DNA of 64,000 bases from Clostridiaceae bacterium (GTDB lineage Bacteria; Bacillota; Clostridia; Lachnospirales; Lachnospiraceae), in assembly GCA_910575795.1 (NCBI GenBank), contig CAJTGE010000022.1, forward strand, positions 26,420 to 90,419, written 5' to 3'. Position numbers and translations under genes: made by a program. A model generated the notes under the pieces. It was not told where the DNA came from, did no database searches, and worked only from the letters and a program-made list of their open reading frames with translations. The stretch's first letter is position 1, and each line of letters starts with the position of its first letter. Of this stretch, positions 16,171-24,551 are shown piece after piece.

Positions 16171-17361
16171 ATGAGTTTAGATAAGAATACGATGAAACGG
16201 CTCATGCTGTTGATCTTTTATACGATTGCGCTGCTTTCGCTGGCGCTTAAGCCGGAGCGGGCGCTTTCGGGCCTTTTATGGGTCTTTGGCCTTCTGGCCC
16301 CGTTTCTGTGCGGGGCGGCGATAGCCTTTGTGCTGAATGTGCCCATGCGGTTTATTGAGCGGCAGCTCTCAGGCGGGAAGGCGGCGCGGGAGGGAGGCTT
16401 TCAGAGGCCAGTCAGCCTTATCATCACGCTGGCATTGGTGTTTCTGATTCTTGGGATCGTGTTTTTTCTGCTGTACCCGGAGCTTGCGGACACCTTTAGG
16501 AGTCTGGGGGAAATGATTCCGCAGTTTTTTATGGATCTGCAGGCGCTTCTGGAGGAGAAATTCGCGCGTGAGCCGGAGGTTCTGGAGTTTATCTCCGTCC
16601 TGTGGGAGGAGATTAACTGGAAATCCATGCTGGAGCAGATCGGCGGTTTTGTCACCACAGGGGCGGGCAGCGTGCTTTCCTCGGCGTTTAACGCGGCGGC
16701 TTCGATTGCCAGCGGCCTGACGGCGTTTGGCATCGCGTTTATATTTGCCATCTATATTCTGCTTCAGAAGGAGAGGCTTGCCAGGCAGTTTAAAAAGCTG
16801 TTCTACGCGTATTTTCCGGAGCGGACGGTGAGCGAATGGCTTCGGATAGGCCGGATGGCGGAGCAGACCTTTTCGAAGTTTCTGGCGGGACAGTGCATGG
16901 AGGCCGTGATTCTCGGAACCATGTTTTTTATCGCGCTGAGCCTTTTAAAGCTTCCGTATGCGCTTCTGATCGGGGTTCTGATCGCGTTTACGGCCCTGAT
17001 CCCGGTGTTTGGGGCTTTTATCGGCTGCGCGGTGGGGACCTTTCTCACGCTGGTGGTGAATCCGGTTCAGGCCGTATGGTTTGTGATCGTGTTTTTTGTC
17101 CTGCAGCAGATTGAGGGAAACCTTATCTATCCGCATGTGGTGGGAAATTCAGTGGGCCTGCCTTCGATCTGGGTGCTGGCGGCGGTATCCATCGGAGGAA
17201 GCATGCTGGGTGTTCTGGGTATGCTGGCGTTTATTCCCCTCGGTTCCGTCGTGTATGCCCTCGTGCGTGAGGATGCGGACCGGCGTCTGAAGAAAAAGGC
17301 GGCGAAGCCAGTCCCGCGGCCGGGAAAAGGAGGTTGCGCAGAAGATGAAAAAAAGAAATGA
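16171..17361 (+). CDS. AI-2E family transporter (YtvI/UPF0118 type)
   Basis: A 396-residue membrane protein with about eight hydrophobic segments in the AI-2E transporter (PF01594) arrangement: two at the start (FYTIALLSLAL, LAPFLCGAAIAFVLN), two in the first third, a charged central region (about 130-150), and a final cluster (ILGTMFFIALSLL, ALIGVLIAFTALIPVFGAFIG, VWFVIVFFVLQQIEGNLIYP). The motif EGNLIYPHVVG is characteristic. Members export signalling molecules or ions; in Firmicutes the YtvI branch is often linked to sporulation, and the substrate cannot be told from sequence. The C-terminus is a Lys/Arg-rich cytoplasmic tail. AAAGGGCG lies upstream of the ATG. Confidence 0.9.
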   Translation: MSLDKNTMKRLMLLIFYTIALLSLALKPERALSGLLWVFGLLAPFLCGAAIAFVLNVPMRFIERQLSGGKAAREGGFQRPVSLIITLALVFLILGIVFFLLYPELADTFRSLGEMIPQFFMDLQALLEEKFAREPEVLEFISVLWEEINWKSMLEQIGGFVTTGAGSVLSSAFNAAASIASGLTAFGIAFIFAIYILLQKERLARQFKKLFYAYFPERTVSEWLRIGRMAEQTFSKFLAGQCMEAVILGTMFFIALSLLKLPYALLIGVLIAFTALIPVFGAFIGCAVGTFLTLVVNPVQAVWFVIVFFVLQQIEGNLIYPHVVGNSVGLPSIWVLAAVSIGGSMLGVLGMLAFIPLGSVVYALVREDADRRLKKKAAKPVPRPGKGGCAEDEKKK

Positions 17362-17444
17362 AGGGCGTGGCGCTCGCCACGGCCCGGGGCGTAGCAGCCG
17401 CGGGCATAAGAAAGACCCCGCAGGTGATTTGAAATGGCCGTATG

Positions 17445-17478
17445 CCGCAACAGTTCAGGGTTATCTGAACTGTTGCGG
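17445..17478. repeat. Family B palindrome
   Basis: CCGCAACAGTTCAG and CTGAACTGTTGCGG are perfect 14-bp arms around GGTTAT. It lies 84 bp after the permease gene; there is no T-run, so it is not an obvious terminator. Confidence 0.8.
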
Positions 17479-17564
17479 CTGAGCAGACAGGGCAGTCCCG
17501 TCCGGCTCAGCCTTTGGATGGAAATGATGCGTTACTGTTTTTTTACACTTGAAGCATAAGCCGC

Positions 17565-17801
17565 TTATTCGCCCTGGTACATGAACTGGATCAGGCGGTC
17601 GATGTCTTCTTTGTCGTATGCCACCAGCTCAAGCTCTTTTATGTACCCGTTTGAAAAGATATTGGCCAGGGAGAGGTACTGTGACAGCTTGGATTTTAAG
17701 TTGATGCGATCCCCCTCTGAGGAGACGAGCTCAACGGTTCCTTTACACTGATCCACTACCTTAAAAAATTTATCTACATCTTCGATATGCTGAATTTTCA
17801 T
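17565..17801 (-). CDS. Small conserved protein, 78 aa, unknown
   Basis: The protein is small, soluble and acidic: MKIQHIEDVDKFFKVVDQ, then CKGTVELVSSEGDRINLKSKLSQYL and SNGYIKELELVAYDKEDIDRLIQFMYQGE. AAGGAGG lies 7-8 nt before the ATG and a promoter with TATAAT is found at 17892-17921. I recall near-identical small proteins in many Lachnospiraceae; some carry the odd database name 'polya polymerase', which nothing in this sequence supports. The pattern of alternating charged helices and the phrase VELVSSEGDRINLKSKL suggest a small alpha/beta domain that may bind a partner protein. It is a single-gene unit. Confidence 0.75.
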   Translation of the reverse strand: MKIQHIEDVDKFFKVVDQCKGTVELVSSEGDRINLKSKLSQYLSLANIFSNGYIKELELVAYDKEDIDRLIQFMYQGE

Positions 17802-17891
17802 TTTGATATCCTCCTTAAATTTAGGATTCTGCGCCGCGCCGTTTTTTTAGATCTCAGCCCGGCGAAGTGGGTTAATCTTTTAACGATTTGT

Positions 17892-17921
17892 ATTATAGCA
17901 TGGGACGGGCCGGGGATACAA
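17892..17921 (-). promoter_or_regulatory. Promoter of the 78-aa protein gene
   Basis: On the minus strand TTGTAT (17916-17921) and TATAAT (17892-17897) with an 18-bp spacer, about 90 bp before the start codon. Confidence 0.6.
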
Positions 17922-18025
17922 GAATCACATTTCCTAAAAAATCCCCGGAAATATGGGCGCTGAATGTGGAAAAAACAGAGATTGGTTTAAAATTATGTGT
18001 ATTCCCGTATCAAAATGAATAATGT

Positions 18026-18078
18026 ATGTTCGGAATCTCAGCCGCAAAGGCAGGCGCAGAGAGATTCCGGGAACACAT
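18026..18078. repeat. Family A element, short form, before the precorrin-2 dehydrogenase gene
   Basis: ATGTTCGGAATCTC and GAGATTCCGGGAACACAT flank the AGCCGCAAAGGCAGGCGCAG core. An open frame starting at 18026 runs through it but is an artefact of the repeat and the gene behind it. Confidence 0.75.
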
Positions 18079-18116
18079 GATAAGGATATGGGGGCAGTTC
18101 AGGAAGGGACGAAGGG

Positions 18117-18608
18117 ATGGCGTATTTTCCGCTTTTTATGGATATGAGCAGACAGCGGGTTCTGATTGTGGGGGGCGGGAGCGTGGCGCTTCGGCGGATC
18201 CGCGTGCTGGAGGAGTTTGGCGCAGAGATTGTGGTGGCGGCAAAGGATGCCGGGGAGGAGATTGTGCGCATGGCCGCCGAGGGGCGGCTTGCGCTGATTC
18301 AGGGCGCATATCAGGACTGCCGTGCGCAGGCGCTCGGGAAGGCTCCGTTTTTTCTTGTGCTGGCCGCTTCCGGGGACGAGGAGGCGGACGCCATGGCAGA
18401 GGCGGACGGCCGGGGCATGGGCGCGCTTGTGAACGTGGCGGGGGATCGGAGCCGGTGTGATTTCTATTTTCCCGCGATTGCAAAAAAAGGCGATATAACA
18501 GTTGGGATCACGGGACAGGGGAGGGAGCACGCGGGGACCGCGAAGGCGGCGCAGGCGGTGAGAGAGCTTTTGGAAAGGTTACAGGAAGAAAGGAACATAG
18601 AGGGATGA
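18117..18608 (+). CDS. Precorrin-2 dehydrogenase / sirohydrochlorin ferrochelatase-like protein
   Basis: The 163-residue protein matches the N-terminal part of CysG and Met8p: YFPLFMDMSRQRVLIVGGGSVALRR with the NAD-binding GGGSVA loop (about residues 18-26), FFLVLAASGDEEADA, and LVNVAGDRSRCDFYFPAIAKKGD, ending with GITGQGREHAGTAKAAQAVRELL. It oxidises precorrin-2 to sirohydrochlorin; chelatase activity is possible but the short form is usually dehydrogenase only. The ATG at 18117 has GAAGGGACGAAGGG upstream. The stop overlaps hemC as ATGA. With hemC and cobA-hemD it forms a route from porphobilinogen to sirohydrochlorin, which feeds siroheme and anaerobic cobalamin synthesis. Confidence 0.93.
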   Translation: MAYFPLFMDMSRQRVLIVGGGSVALRRIRVLEEFGAEIVVAAKDAGEEIVRMAAEGRLALIQGAYQDCRAQALGKAPFFLVLAASGDEEADAMAEADGRGMGALVNVAGDRSRCDFYFPAIAKKGDITVGITGQGREHAGTAKAAQAVRELLERLQEERNIEG

Positions 18609-19516
18609 AGAGGCAGATCCGTGTGGGAAGCCGTGAGAGCGCGCTTGCTGTAGCGCAGTCCAGGCTGGTGATGGAGGAGATTGAGAGGGCGGTTCCGGGG
18701 GCAAAGCTGACCCTGGTGACCATGAAGACGACCGGCGACAGGATTCTGGACCGCCCTCTGGAGCGGATCGGCGGAAAGGGGCTTTTTGTGAAAGAGCTTG
18801 ACCTGGCGCTTCGGGAAGGGCGCTGTGATCTGGCCGTGCATTCCCTGAAAGATATGCCGATGGAGGAAGCAGAGGAGCTTCCGATCCTGGCGTATTCCAA
18901 ACGTGAGGATCGCAGGGACGTCCTGGTGCTGCGGGAGGGCTTGAAGGAGCTTCCGCCCTGTCCGGTGCTCGGGACCTCCAGCCGCCGCCGCCGCCTTCAG
19001 GCAGGCCGTCTGTTTCCGGACGCGAGGTTTGAGATGTGCCGGGGAAACCTGGCGACAAGGCTTGATAAGCTGGACAGAGGGGACTTTGACGCACTGATTC
19101 TGGCCGCCGCGGGCTTAAAGCGCATGGGGTATGGGGAGCGGATCTCCCGCTATTTTACGGTTGAAGAGATGATTCCGGCAGCCGGGCAGGGGATTCTGGC
19201 AGTACAGGGGCGCGCGGGAGAGAATGCAGATGTCCTGGAGGCTGTTGACTGCCCGGAGTCAAGAGTTATGGCCGAGGCGGAGCGGGCCTTTGTGCGGGCC
19301 GTGGGCGGCGGGTGTTCCTTTCCGGCGGCGGCGGCGGCCGTGCTTTCTGCGGGCGGCCTGTCAGAGGATGCGCTCATAACCCTGTCCGGGCTGTATTACG
19401 AGGAGGAGAGCGGCCGCTGGAAGACCGGGAGCCTTAAGGGAAGGCCCGAGGAGGCAGGCGAGCTTGGCCGGCGTCTGGCCGCCCTGCTTTCGAGGGGCGA
19501 GGGGCCGTGGAATTAG
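18605..19516 (+). CDS. hemC: Hydroxymethylbilane synthase (porphobilinogen deaminase)
   Basis: HemC condenses four porphobilinogens into hydroxymethylbilane. The 303-residue protein has VGSRESALAVAQ, KTTGDRILDRPL, GKGLFVKELDLAL, DLAVHSLKDMP, LGTSSRRRR, RGNLATRLDKLD and AAAGLKRMG, all standard. The cofactor-binding Cys is in the VGGGCSFP motif at residue 237, where the usual continuation is QVP; the change to SFP leaves the Cys intact. The gene overlaps the precorrin-2 dehydrogenase gene by 4 bp. The next gene starts about 225 bp later after an untranslated stretch with a weak hairpin. Confidence 0.97.
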   Translation: MKRQIRVGSRESALAVAQSRLVMEEIERAVPGAKLTLVTMKTTGDRILDRPLERIGGKGLFVKELDLALREGRCDLAVHSLKDMPMEEAEELPILAYSKREDRRDVLVLREGLKELPPCPVLGTSSRRRRLQAGRLFPDARFEMCRGNLATRLDKLDRGDFDALILAAAGLKRMGYGERISRYFTVEEMIPAAGQGILAVQGRAGENADVLEAVDCPESRVMAEAERAFVRAVGGGCSFPAAAAAVLSAGGLSEDALITLSGLYYEEESGRWKTGSLKGRPEEAGELGRRLAALLSRGEGPWN

Positions 19517-19740
19517 GCAGCGCCAAAATGCATTTTTTGAGGTTTGTATGCATCGCGAATTAAACCATAGCTCACATACATCTCAGCGAAACTATTGGGA
19601 TGTGAACCGTAACCGGATAACCCAACCCTTTAAGACATGGCGAACGGAAAATGCAGGAAATAAAAGTACAGGAAACAAAATACAGGGAACGGCGCATTGG
19701 ATGGTTGCGCTTCCTGTATAAGGATAGGAGAGCGGATGAT

Positions 19741-21273
19741 ATGAAAAAGGAATATCCTGAGAAGGTCTATCTGGTAGGGGCCGGGCCGGGCGATCCGGGG
19801 CTGATGAGCGTAAAAGGACTTGAGGTTTTGCGGGAAGCGGATGTCGTGGTATATGACGCTTTAGTGGGCGACGCGGTTTTGGGCCGGATTCCAGAGAATG
19901 CGAAACGGATCGATGTGGGAAAACGAAGCGGCAGGCATTCCTGCAGCCAGGAACGGATCAATGCGATCCTGTGCGAAGAGGGGCGGCGCGGGGGAACCGT
20001 TGTGCGTTTAAAGGGGGGCGATCCCTTTGTCTTCGGCCGGGGCGGGGAGGAGGCCGCGGCGCTTCATGAGGCCGGAATCCTCTTTGAGGCTGTGCCGGGC
20101 GTCACGTCCGCGACCGCGGTTCTGGCCTATGCGGGCATTCCGGCGACGCAGCGCGGCGTTTCATCCTCGCTGCATGTGATGACAGGCCGCAGAAAGGACG
20201 GGGAGCCGGATCCAATCGATTATGAGGCTCTGGTCCGCGCCGGGGGGACGGATATTTTTCTGATGGGCGTTTCAGAGGCGGAGCGCATCTGCCGGGGGCT
20301 GTTGCAGGCCGGCATGGATCGCACGGTCCCGGCGGCTTTTATACAGGAGGGAACCACGGCTTCGCAGAAGACTGTGCTTTCCACCCTGGAACATGTGGTC
20401 CGCGACGCGGCGCGGGCCGGGATCTGCGCGCCTGCGATCCTGGCGGTAGGAGAGGCGTGTTCGTTGAGGCCGGCGTGCGCATGGGCAGAGGCGCGCCCGC
20501 TTCACGGGGCAAGGATTATCGTAACCCGGCCGCGCAGGCGCGCGGACCGGATGGCGTCTCTTCTGCGCGCAAGCGGAGCGGAGGTATTAAATCTCCCTGC
20601 GATAGAGACGAAACGAAGGCAGGGGGAGGCGGAAAAGGCTGCGCTTACCCGCGTGCTTCTCAGGCTTTCGGAGTTTGACTGGCTGGTGTTTACAAGCCCT
20701 TCCGGAGCGGCGTATTTTTTTGACGGGATGAGAGAGCGGGGGATGGATCTGCGGCTCTTAAGCGGACGGCGGATCGCGGTGATCGGGCCCGCCACGGCGG
20801 AAGAATTTGAGAAGCGGGGAATTTTCCCGGATTACATGCCGCTCCGCTATTACGCGCGTGATCTGGGAGAGGGGCTCTGCCGGAAAGCGTCCCCCGGGAG
20901 CCGGGTCCTGCTTCTGAGGGCGGGAGAGGGCTCTGAGGCGCTCACAGAGGCGCTCTGCGCGGGCGGTCTGGCATACGAAGATACAGCGCTCTACGACACC
21001 CGGACTGCGCTGCAAACGCCTCTTCTGGAGCGCGCTTCCTCTCTTCTCAAGGAGGGAAGGGTGGACTTTGTGACCTTTACGAGCGCCTCGACCGTGAGAG
21101 GATTTCTGGAAATGACAGAAGGGATATGCAGGGGATATACGGCTGTGTGCATCGGGGAGGAGACGGCGAGAGCCGCGAAAGAGGCGGGGATGGAGACCGT
21201 CTGCAGCGAGATTCCCGGTGTGGAGAGCATGATAGCGTGTATAGAAAGGGCGTTTTGCCGCAAAGGATTGTGA
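19741..21273 (+). CDS. cobA-hemD: Fused uroporphyrinogen-III C-methyltransferase / uroporphyrinogen-III synthase
   Basis: Residues about 5-245 are a SAM-dependent uroporphyrinogen-III methyltransferase: VYLVGAGPGDPGLMSVKG, VVYDALVG, VVRLKGGDPFVFGRGGEE, VPGVTSATAVLAYAGIP and ATQRGVSSSLHVMTG. Residues about 255-505 are a HemD domain (GARIIVTRPRRRADRMASLL, FDWLVFTSPSGAAYFF, VDFVTFTSASTVRGF). The fusion cyclises hydroxymethylbilane and methylates the product to precorrin-2. A frame extends upstream to 19651, but GGAGAGC lies about 10 nt before the ATG at 19741, which gives the usual family start. In many Clostridia hemB follows this fusion; here two MITE-like elements do, so hemA, hemB and hemL must be elsewhere. 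Confidence 0.95.
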   Translation: MKKEYPEKVYLVGAGPGDPGLMSVKGLEVLREADVVVYDALVGDAVLGRIPENAKRIDVGKRSGRHSCSQERINAILCEEGRRGGTVVRLKGGDPFVFGRGGEEAAALHEAGILFEAVPGVTSATAVLAYAGIPATQRGVSSSLHVMTGRRKDGEPDPIDYEALVRAGGTDIFLMGVSEAERICRGLLQAGMDRTVPAAFIQEGTTASQKTVLSTLEHVVRDAARAGICAPAILAVGEACSLRPACAWAEARPLHGARIIVTRPRRRADRMASLLRASGAEVLNLPAIETKRRQGEAEKAALTRVLLRLSEFDWLVFTSPSGAAYFFDGMRERGMDLRLLSGRRIAVIGPATAEEFEKRGIFPDYMPLRYYARDLGEGLCRKASPGSRVLLLRAGEGSEALTEALCAGGLAYEDTALYDTRTALQTPLLERASSLLKEGRVDFVTFTSASTVRGFLEMTEGICRGYTAVCIGEETARAAKEAGMETVCSEIPGVESMIACIERAFCRKGL

Positions 21274-21280
21274 TTAAATC

Positions 21281-21446
21281 CTAGAGCGTGTTTGAAAAAT
21301 CATTCCCGCCATCTGCACGCCCCACTTTGCGGCATATTTGTGCCAAATTCACTTAACGCAGCCCACTGCGCCGCGTTCATTTGGCCCAAATCTCCCACAA
21401 AGCGGCACGCACATCTGGCAGAAAGCATTTTTCAAACACGCTCTAG
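21281..21446. mobile_element. Family C MITE-like element, copy 1
   Basis: A 166-bp element with inverted ends CTAGAGCGTGTTTGAAAA and its complement at 21430-21446. Inside is a second inverted pattern (GTGCCAAATTCAC..., ...TTCATTTGGCCCA). It encodes no protein; open frames across it are accidental. Confidence 0.85.
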
Positions 21447-21608
21447 AGCGTGTTTGAAAATTCATTCCTGGCATCTGCACGCCCCACTTCGCGGTATATT
21501 TGTGCCAAATTCACTTAACGCAGTCCGCTGCGCCGCGTTCATTTGGCCCAAATCTCCCACAAAGTGGCACGCACAGCTACCAGAAAGCAATTTTCAAACA
21601 CGCTCTAG
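21443..21608. mobile_element. Family C MITE-like element, copy 2, sharing CTAG with copy 1
   Basis: A second 166-bp copy in the same orientation, about 90 percent identical by eye, beginning at the CTAG that ends copy 1 (21443-21446). Single ends of the family also occur at 28893-28908 and 62663-62680. The rest of the gap to 21779 shows nothing I can name. Confidence 0.85.
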
Positions 21609-21779
21609 CCGATTCTTACCATACACCTCTTTTTCCGGCAGGCAATTCCATATCTGAGGATACGATTCACTCCATCCTGGCGCAGCCGGGTTTCATATGC
21701 TTTTTTTCTTTCTGCGCACCTGTATCACGGATGCGGATGGTTTTCTAAAGATAGGCGTTAAACTGCTCCTCAACGGCCT

Positions 21780-22628
21780 CTATAACCTTCCGACGCTTTT
21801 GCGTATGTCCTCTAAAAGCAGGGCGCTTACGCGCAGGCCGCCCCGGCCTGTCCCGATCCGGATGTCCGGTTTATTTCCCCCGTGAAAATCCGATCCGCCT
21901 GTGGGGAGCAGGCCATAGCGCAGGCACAGCTCTTTAAGCCGCAGGCTGTCGTTCCGGGTGTGGGAGGAATAATATACCTCGATTCCCATGAGCCCCATTT
22001 CCGTAAGCTCCTGAATCATGGCTTCGGTTTTGGCCCGGCCGAGCTTGTACTGGACGGGGTGCGCTAGGGCGGGGAAGCCGCCGGCCTCCCGTATCAGGCG
22101 CACCGCCTCCTGGGGCTCAAACGCCTTTTTCTGAGGGCAGTATTTTTTGCCGTGGTCAAGATAGCGCTGAAATGCCTGCTCCATGCTGGAGACGCACCCT
22201 TTTTTTACAAGAGCCCTGGCAAAATGGGCTCTCGTGATGACCTGGCCGGGCGCGCCCTGCTCCAGATCCCCGCGCGCGATGGGAAAGCCGTCCCTCTGAA
22301 AGAGCGCTAGCATCTCGTCATTGCGCCGCGCGCGATCGGCCCGGAGTTTCTCTAAAGCCTCCCGGAGCGACCGGGATTCAGGGTTTACATACAGGCCCAG
22401 GATATGGATCTCGCACCCCCCGTAAAGAGCGGACAGCTCTGCGCCGGGGATGACCTCCAGCGGCGTGTGCTTTGCCGCCTCCACGGCCTCCCGGACACCG
22501 TCTGTGGTATCGTGATCCGTGAGGGCATAGGCCGCAAGGCCCGTCTCAAGGGCGAGGGCCGTAACGGCGGCGGGGGAGAGCGTTCCGTCCGAGGCGCTGG
22601 AATGCACATGCAAATCAATCAGTTCCAT
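21780..22628 (-). CDS. PHP-domain phosphoesterase (3',5'-nucleoside bisphosphate phosphatase / RNase AM type)
   Basis: The 282-residue protein has the full set of PHP metal motifs: DLHVHSSASDG near residue 5, ALTDHDTTDG (about 37-46), PGAELSALY (Glu about 63), HILGLYV, ALAHPVQY (about 193), and GSDFHGGNKPD near 250. These match the YciV/TrpH branch, which hydrolyses 3',5'-bisphosphonucleotides and trims RNA 5' ends. It starts 3 bp after the FapA gene stops, on the same strand, so the two are a transcription unit. Length is normal for the family. The alternative, a histidinol-phosphate phosphatase, is less likely because its motif spacing differs. Confidence 0.9.
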   Translation of the reverse strand: MELIDLHVHSSASDGTLSPAAVTALALETGLAAYALTDHDTTDGVREAVEAAKHTPLEVIPGAELSALYGGCEIHILGLYVNPESRSLREALEKLRADRARRNDEMLALFQRDGFPIARGDLEQGAPGQVITRAHFARALVKKGCVSSMEQAFQRYLDHGKKYCPQKKAFEPQEAVRLIREAGGFPALAHPVQYKLGRAKTEAMIQELTEMGLMGIEVYYSSHTRNDSLRLKELCLRYGLLPTGGSDFHGGNKPDIRIGTGRGGLRVSALLLEDIRKSVGRL

Positions 22629-22631
22629 GGT

Positions 22632-24299
22632 CTACCTCATTATAATCTTCTTTGACTCCATATGTACTCTGCAGTCGGTCTCTTTCTCCGTCACTTCCAG
22701 TTCGCAGCCGTCGATATTGATATGCGTGCCCGGAAACATCTCTTCGCTGCAGATGCTTTCGGGCCGGTTGATCTGGATCCGTTTCTCCAGATCATCGAGA
22801 TCCTGCAGCTTCTTTTTCAGCGTCCTGTCATACATATTGCGCTTTTCAATGAGCTTTTGGTATTCCTCCCACTGATCGCCGCGCTGGTTGCTGACGCCGG
22901 CCGCTTTCATATAGGAAATGCTCTTGCGGGCCTGTTCCCGGTTCTCGCGCAGCGTCTCCACCTCCTTCGTCAGGAGCGCCCTCTGCTTGTCGAGCCGGAC
23001 GCCGAAGCCTAAGGTAACGCAGTTGATACAGCCGGAAATATTGCCGATCTTCTTGGCGTAAATGGATCGGCCTGCCGTGACATCGCCGCCGAAGAGCAGT
23101 CCTCTGCCCATCAGCGCATAGACCGAGCCCTCCTCGCTGATCGCGGTGCTGTTCGTAATCACCTCTGCATAGATATCCTCTCCGGCGACGGCAAGGCAGT
23201 TTTCCATAATCACGCACTGAATCTGCCGTCTGGCCTCAATCTGCGTCCCGGGAGCGCCCTTGATGTCCCCGTTTACGCGGATCGTCCCGCCGGCGAGGAT
23301 CTTGCCGCCCCTGACATCGCCGTTGATGATGATATCCCCGGTGGCCGCTACGCTTTCCCCGTCCTCGAGATCCCCGTAAATGAGGAGAGAGCCCTCATAA
23401 TTCTGATCGTTCATATCAACGCCGGCATCCTTTTCCAGAACATGATGGCTTCGGACGGAGAAATCATCTCCCTCCATCATCAGGATGCCGTTGGAGTCTG
23501 AGATCAGCAGGGCGCCGTCCTCGGAGAGGCTGGTATTCTCACCTTTGGGAACATAGGCGGGCTGCCCCCTTTTCGCATAGAGCGTGCGCCCGGAGACATC
23601 GAATCCGTCGTGCGCTTCCACCGGCGGCTTAATGCGGCAGATAATGTCTCCCCTGCGGATCGTTTCGATCGCGTGCTGCTTTCTGAAATCAAGCCCTGTG
23701 AGAGCCTGCTCTTCGTCCAGCTCCAGCGTCTGCTCCAGTCCGCGGTCATACATCTCCTCCAGCTCCCCGTCCTTTCCGTCCTGCGGCAGGATTCCCTGCG
23801 CAATGCAGAGGATGCGGAGATATTTCCTCTCCTCTCCCAGGGCCTGTACCGCCTCAGTGTCAATGCCGGCGCTGATGCCTTCATACCGCATATCTTCCAT
23901 GAACTGCTCCGTATTGATCTCCTTTCCGCCGTTGAGCGGCGGAAGAACGCATGCATATGCCGTCATGTGATCCGCGGAGACATGGAAAAGCGATAACGCG
24001 TCCACCGGCAGGGTTTCGGACGTCTGCCCATCCTTCTGCGCCCGGGACTGCTGCTTTTCCACATGCTTTCGTGCGGAGCGCTCCAGAGCCAGGCAGAAGG
24101 TGTTGATATCCTCCTTTTTATCAGATTCCAGATTAAAATCGCCGCGTGAATTGCTGCGGATTTCCTCTACCATGTTTTTTATCTGATTTAAGCCGCTCTC
24201 ACTGATAACGCTGGCAGCCGGTTCCGGTTTTTTCCGGACAATGGTTTCACTTTTTTTGACCGTTTCGCTTTTTTTATGCAAAAAATCAAAGATTGCCAT
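22632..24299 (-). CDS. FapA family protein (DUF342)
   Basis: The 555-residue protein has a Lys-rich N-terminal region (about 1-110) and the FapA core: VSADHMTAYACVLPP, DIICRIKPPVEAHDGFDVSGR, then a beta-helix of repeated short strands (SLLIYGDLEDGESVAATGDIIINGDV, ILAGGTIRVNGDIKGA, AEDIYAEVITNSTAISEEGSV). A coiled coil at about 450-520 and the DGCELEVT end follow. FapA-type proteins are cytoplasmic polymerised-coil proteins, linked in some Clostridia to flagellar or polar functions; the exact role is not known. It stops 3 bp before the PHP gene. A ribosome site GGAGGGGAAGG precedes the ATG at 24299. Confidence 0.85.
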   Translation of the reverse strand: MAIFDFLHKKSETVKKSETIVRKKPEPAASVISESGLNQIKNMVEEIRSNSRGDFNLESDKKEDINTFCLALERSARKHVEKQQSRAQKDGQTSETLPVDALSLFHVSADHMTAYACVLPPLNGGKEINTEQFMEDMRYEGISAGIDTEAVQALGEERKYLRILCIAQGILPQDGKDGELEEMYDRGLEQTLELDEEQALTGLDFRKQHAIETIRRGDIICRIKPPVEAHDGFDVSGRTLYAKRGQPAYVPKGENTSLSEDGALLISDSNGILMMEGDDFSVRSHHVLEKDAGVDMNDQNYEGSLLIYGDLEDGESVAATGDIIINGDVRGGKILAGGTIRVNGDIKGAPGTQIEARRQIQCVIMENCLAVAGEDIYAEVITNSTAISEEGSVYALMGRGLLFGGDVTAGRSIYAKKIGNISGCINCVTLGFGVRLDKQRALLTKEVETLRENREQARKSISYMKAAGVSNQRGDQWEEYQKLIEKRNMYDRTLKKKLQDLDDLEKRIQINRPESICSEEMFPGTHINIDGCELEVTEKETDCRVHMESKKIIMR

Positions 24300-24410
24300 A
24301 GTGCCTTCCCCTCCTGTCGAAATAATGGTGTGTATAGTTCTATTTTATGATAAAACGGACTGCGAAGCAATAGTTTTGTGAGATTTATGGGGAATTTATA
24401 GTGTCCACAG

Positions 24411-24543
24411 GTAACAGTTCAGGCAACCTGAACTGTTGCGGCATCCGCCCATGAAAATTGCTTCGCGATGGGGCAGATGCCTGCAGCCGCCACGTTTTCG
24501 TACGGTCAGCGCAGCAGGTGCGCTGACCTATCTGAACTGTTAC
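24411..24543. repeat. Family B composite element with inverted GTAACAGTTCAG ends
   Basis: GTAACAGTTCAG at 24411-24422 and CTGAACTGTTAC at 24532-24543 enclose about 110 bp. Next to the left end is its own complement, CTGAACTGTTGC, so that end alone is a palindrome. The inside has two more hairpins, GGCATC/GATGCC and GGTCAGCGCA/TGCGCTGACC. It lies between FapA and mfd. Confidence 0.75.
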
Positions 24544-24551
24544 GTCCACAG

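Noticed and set aside
18026..18460. 144-residue plus-strand frame starting in a family A repeat
   Set aside because: Its beginning is the repeat and the rest is another frame of the precorrin-2 dehydrogenase gene.
21292..21748. Two open frames over the family C elements
   Set aside because: They repeat the element sequence twice (HLHAPL, FVPNSL) and have no ribosome site; the elements are non-coding.
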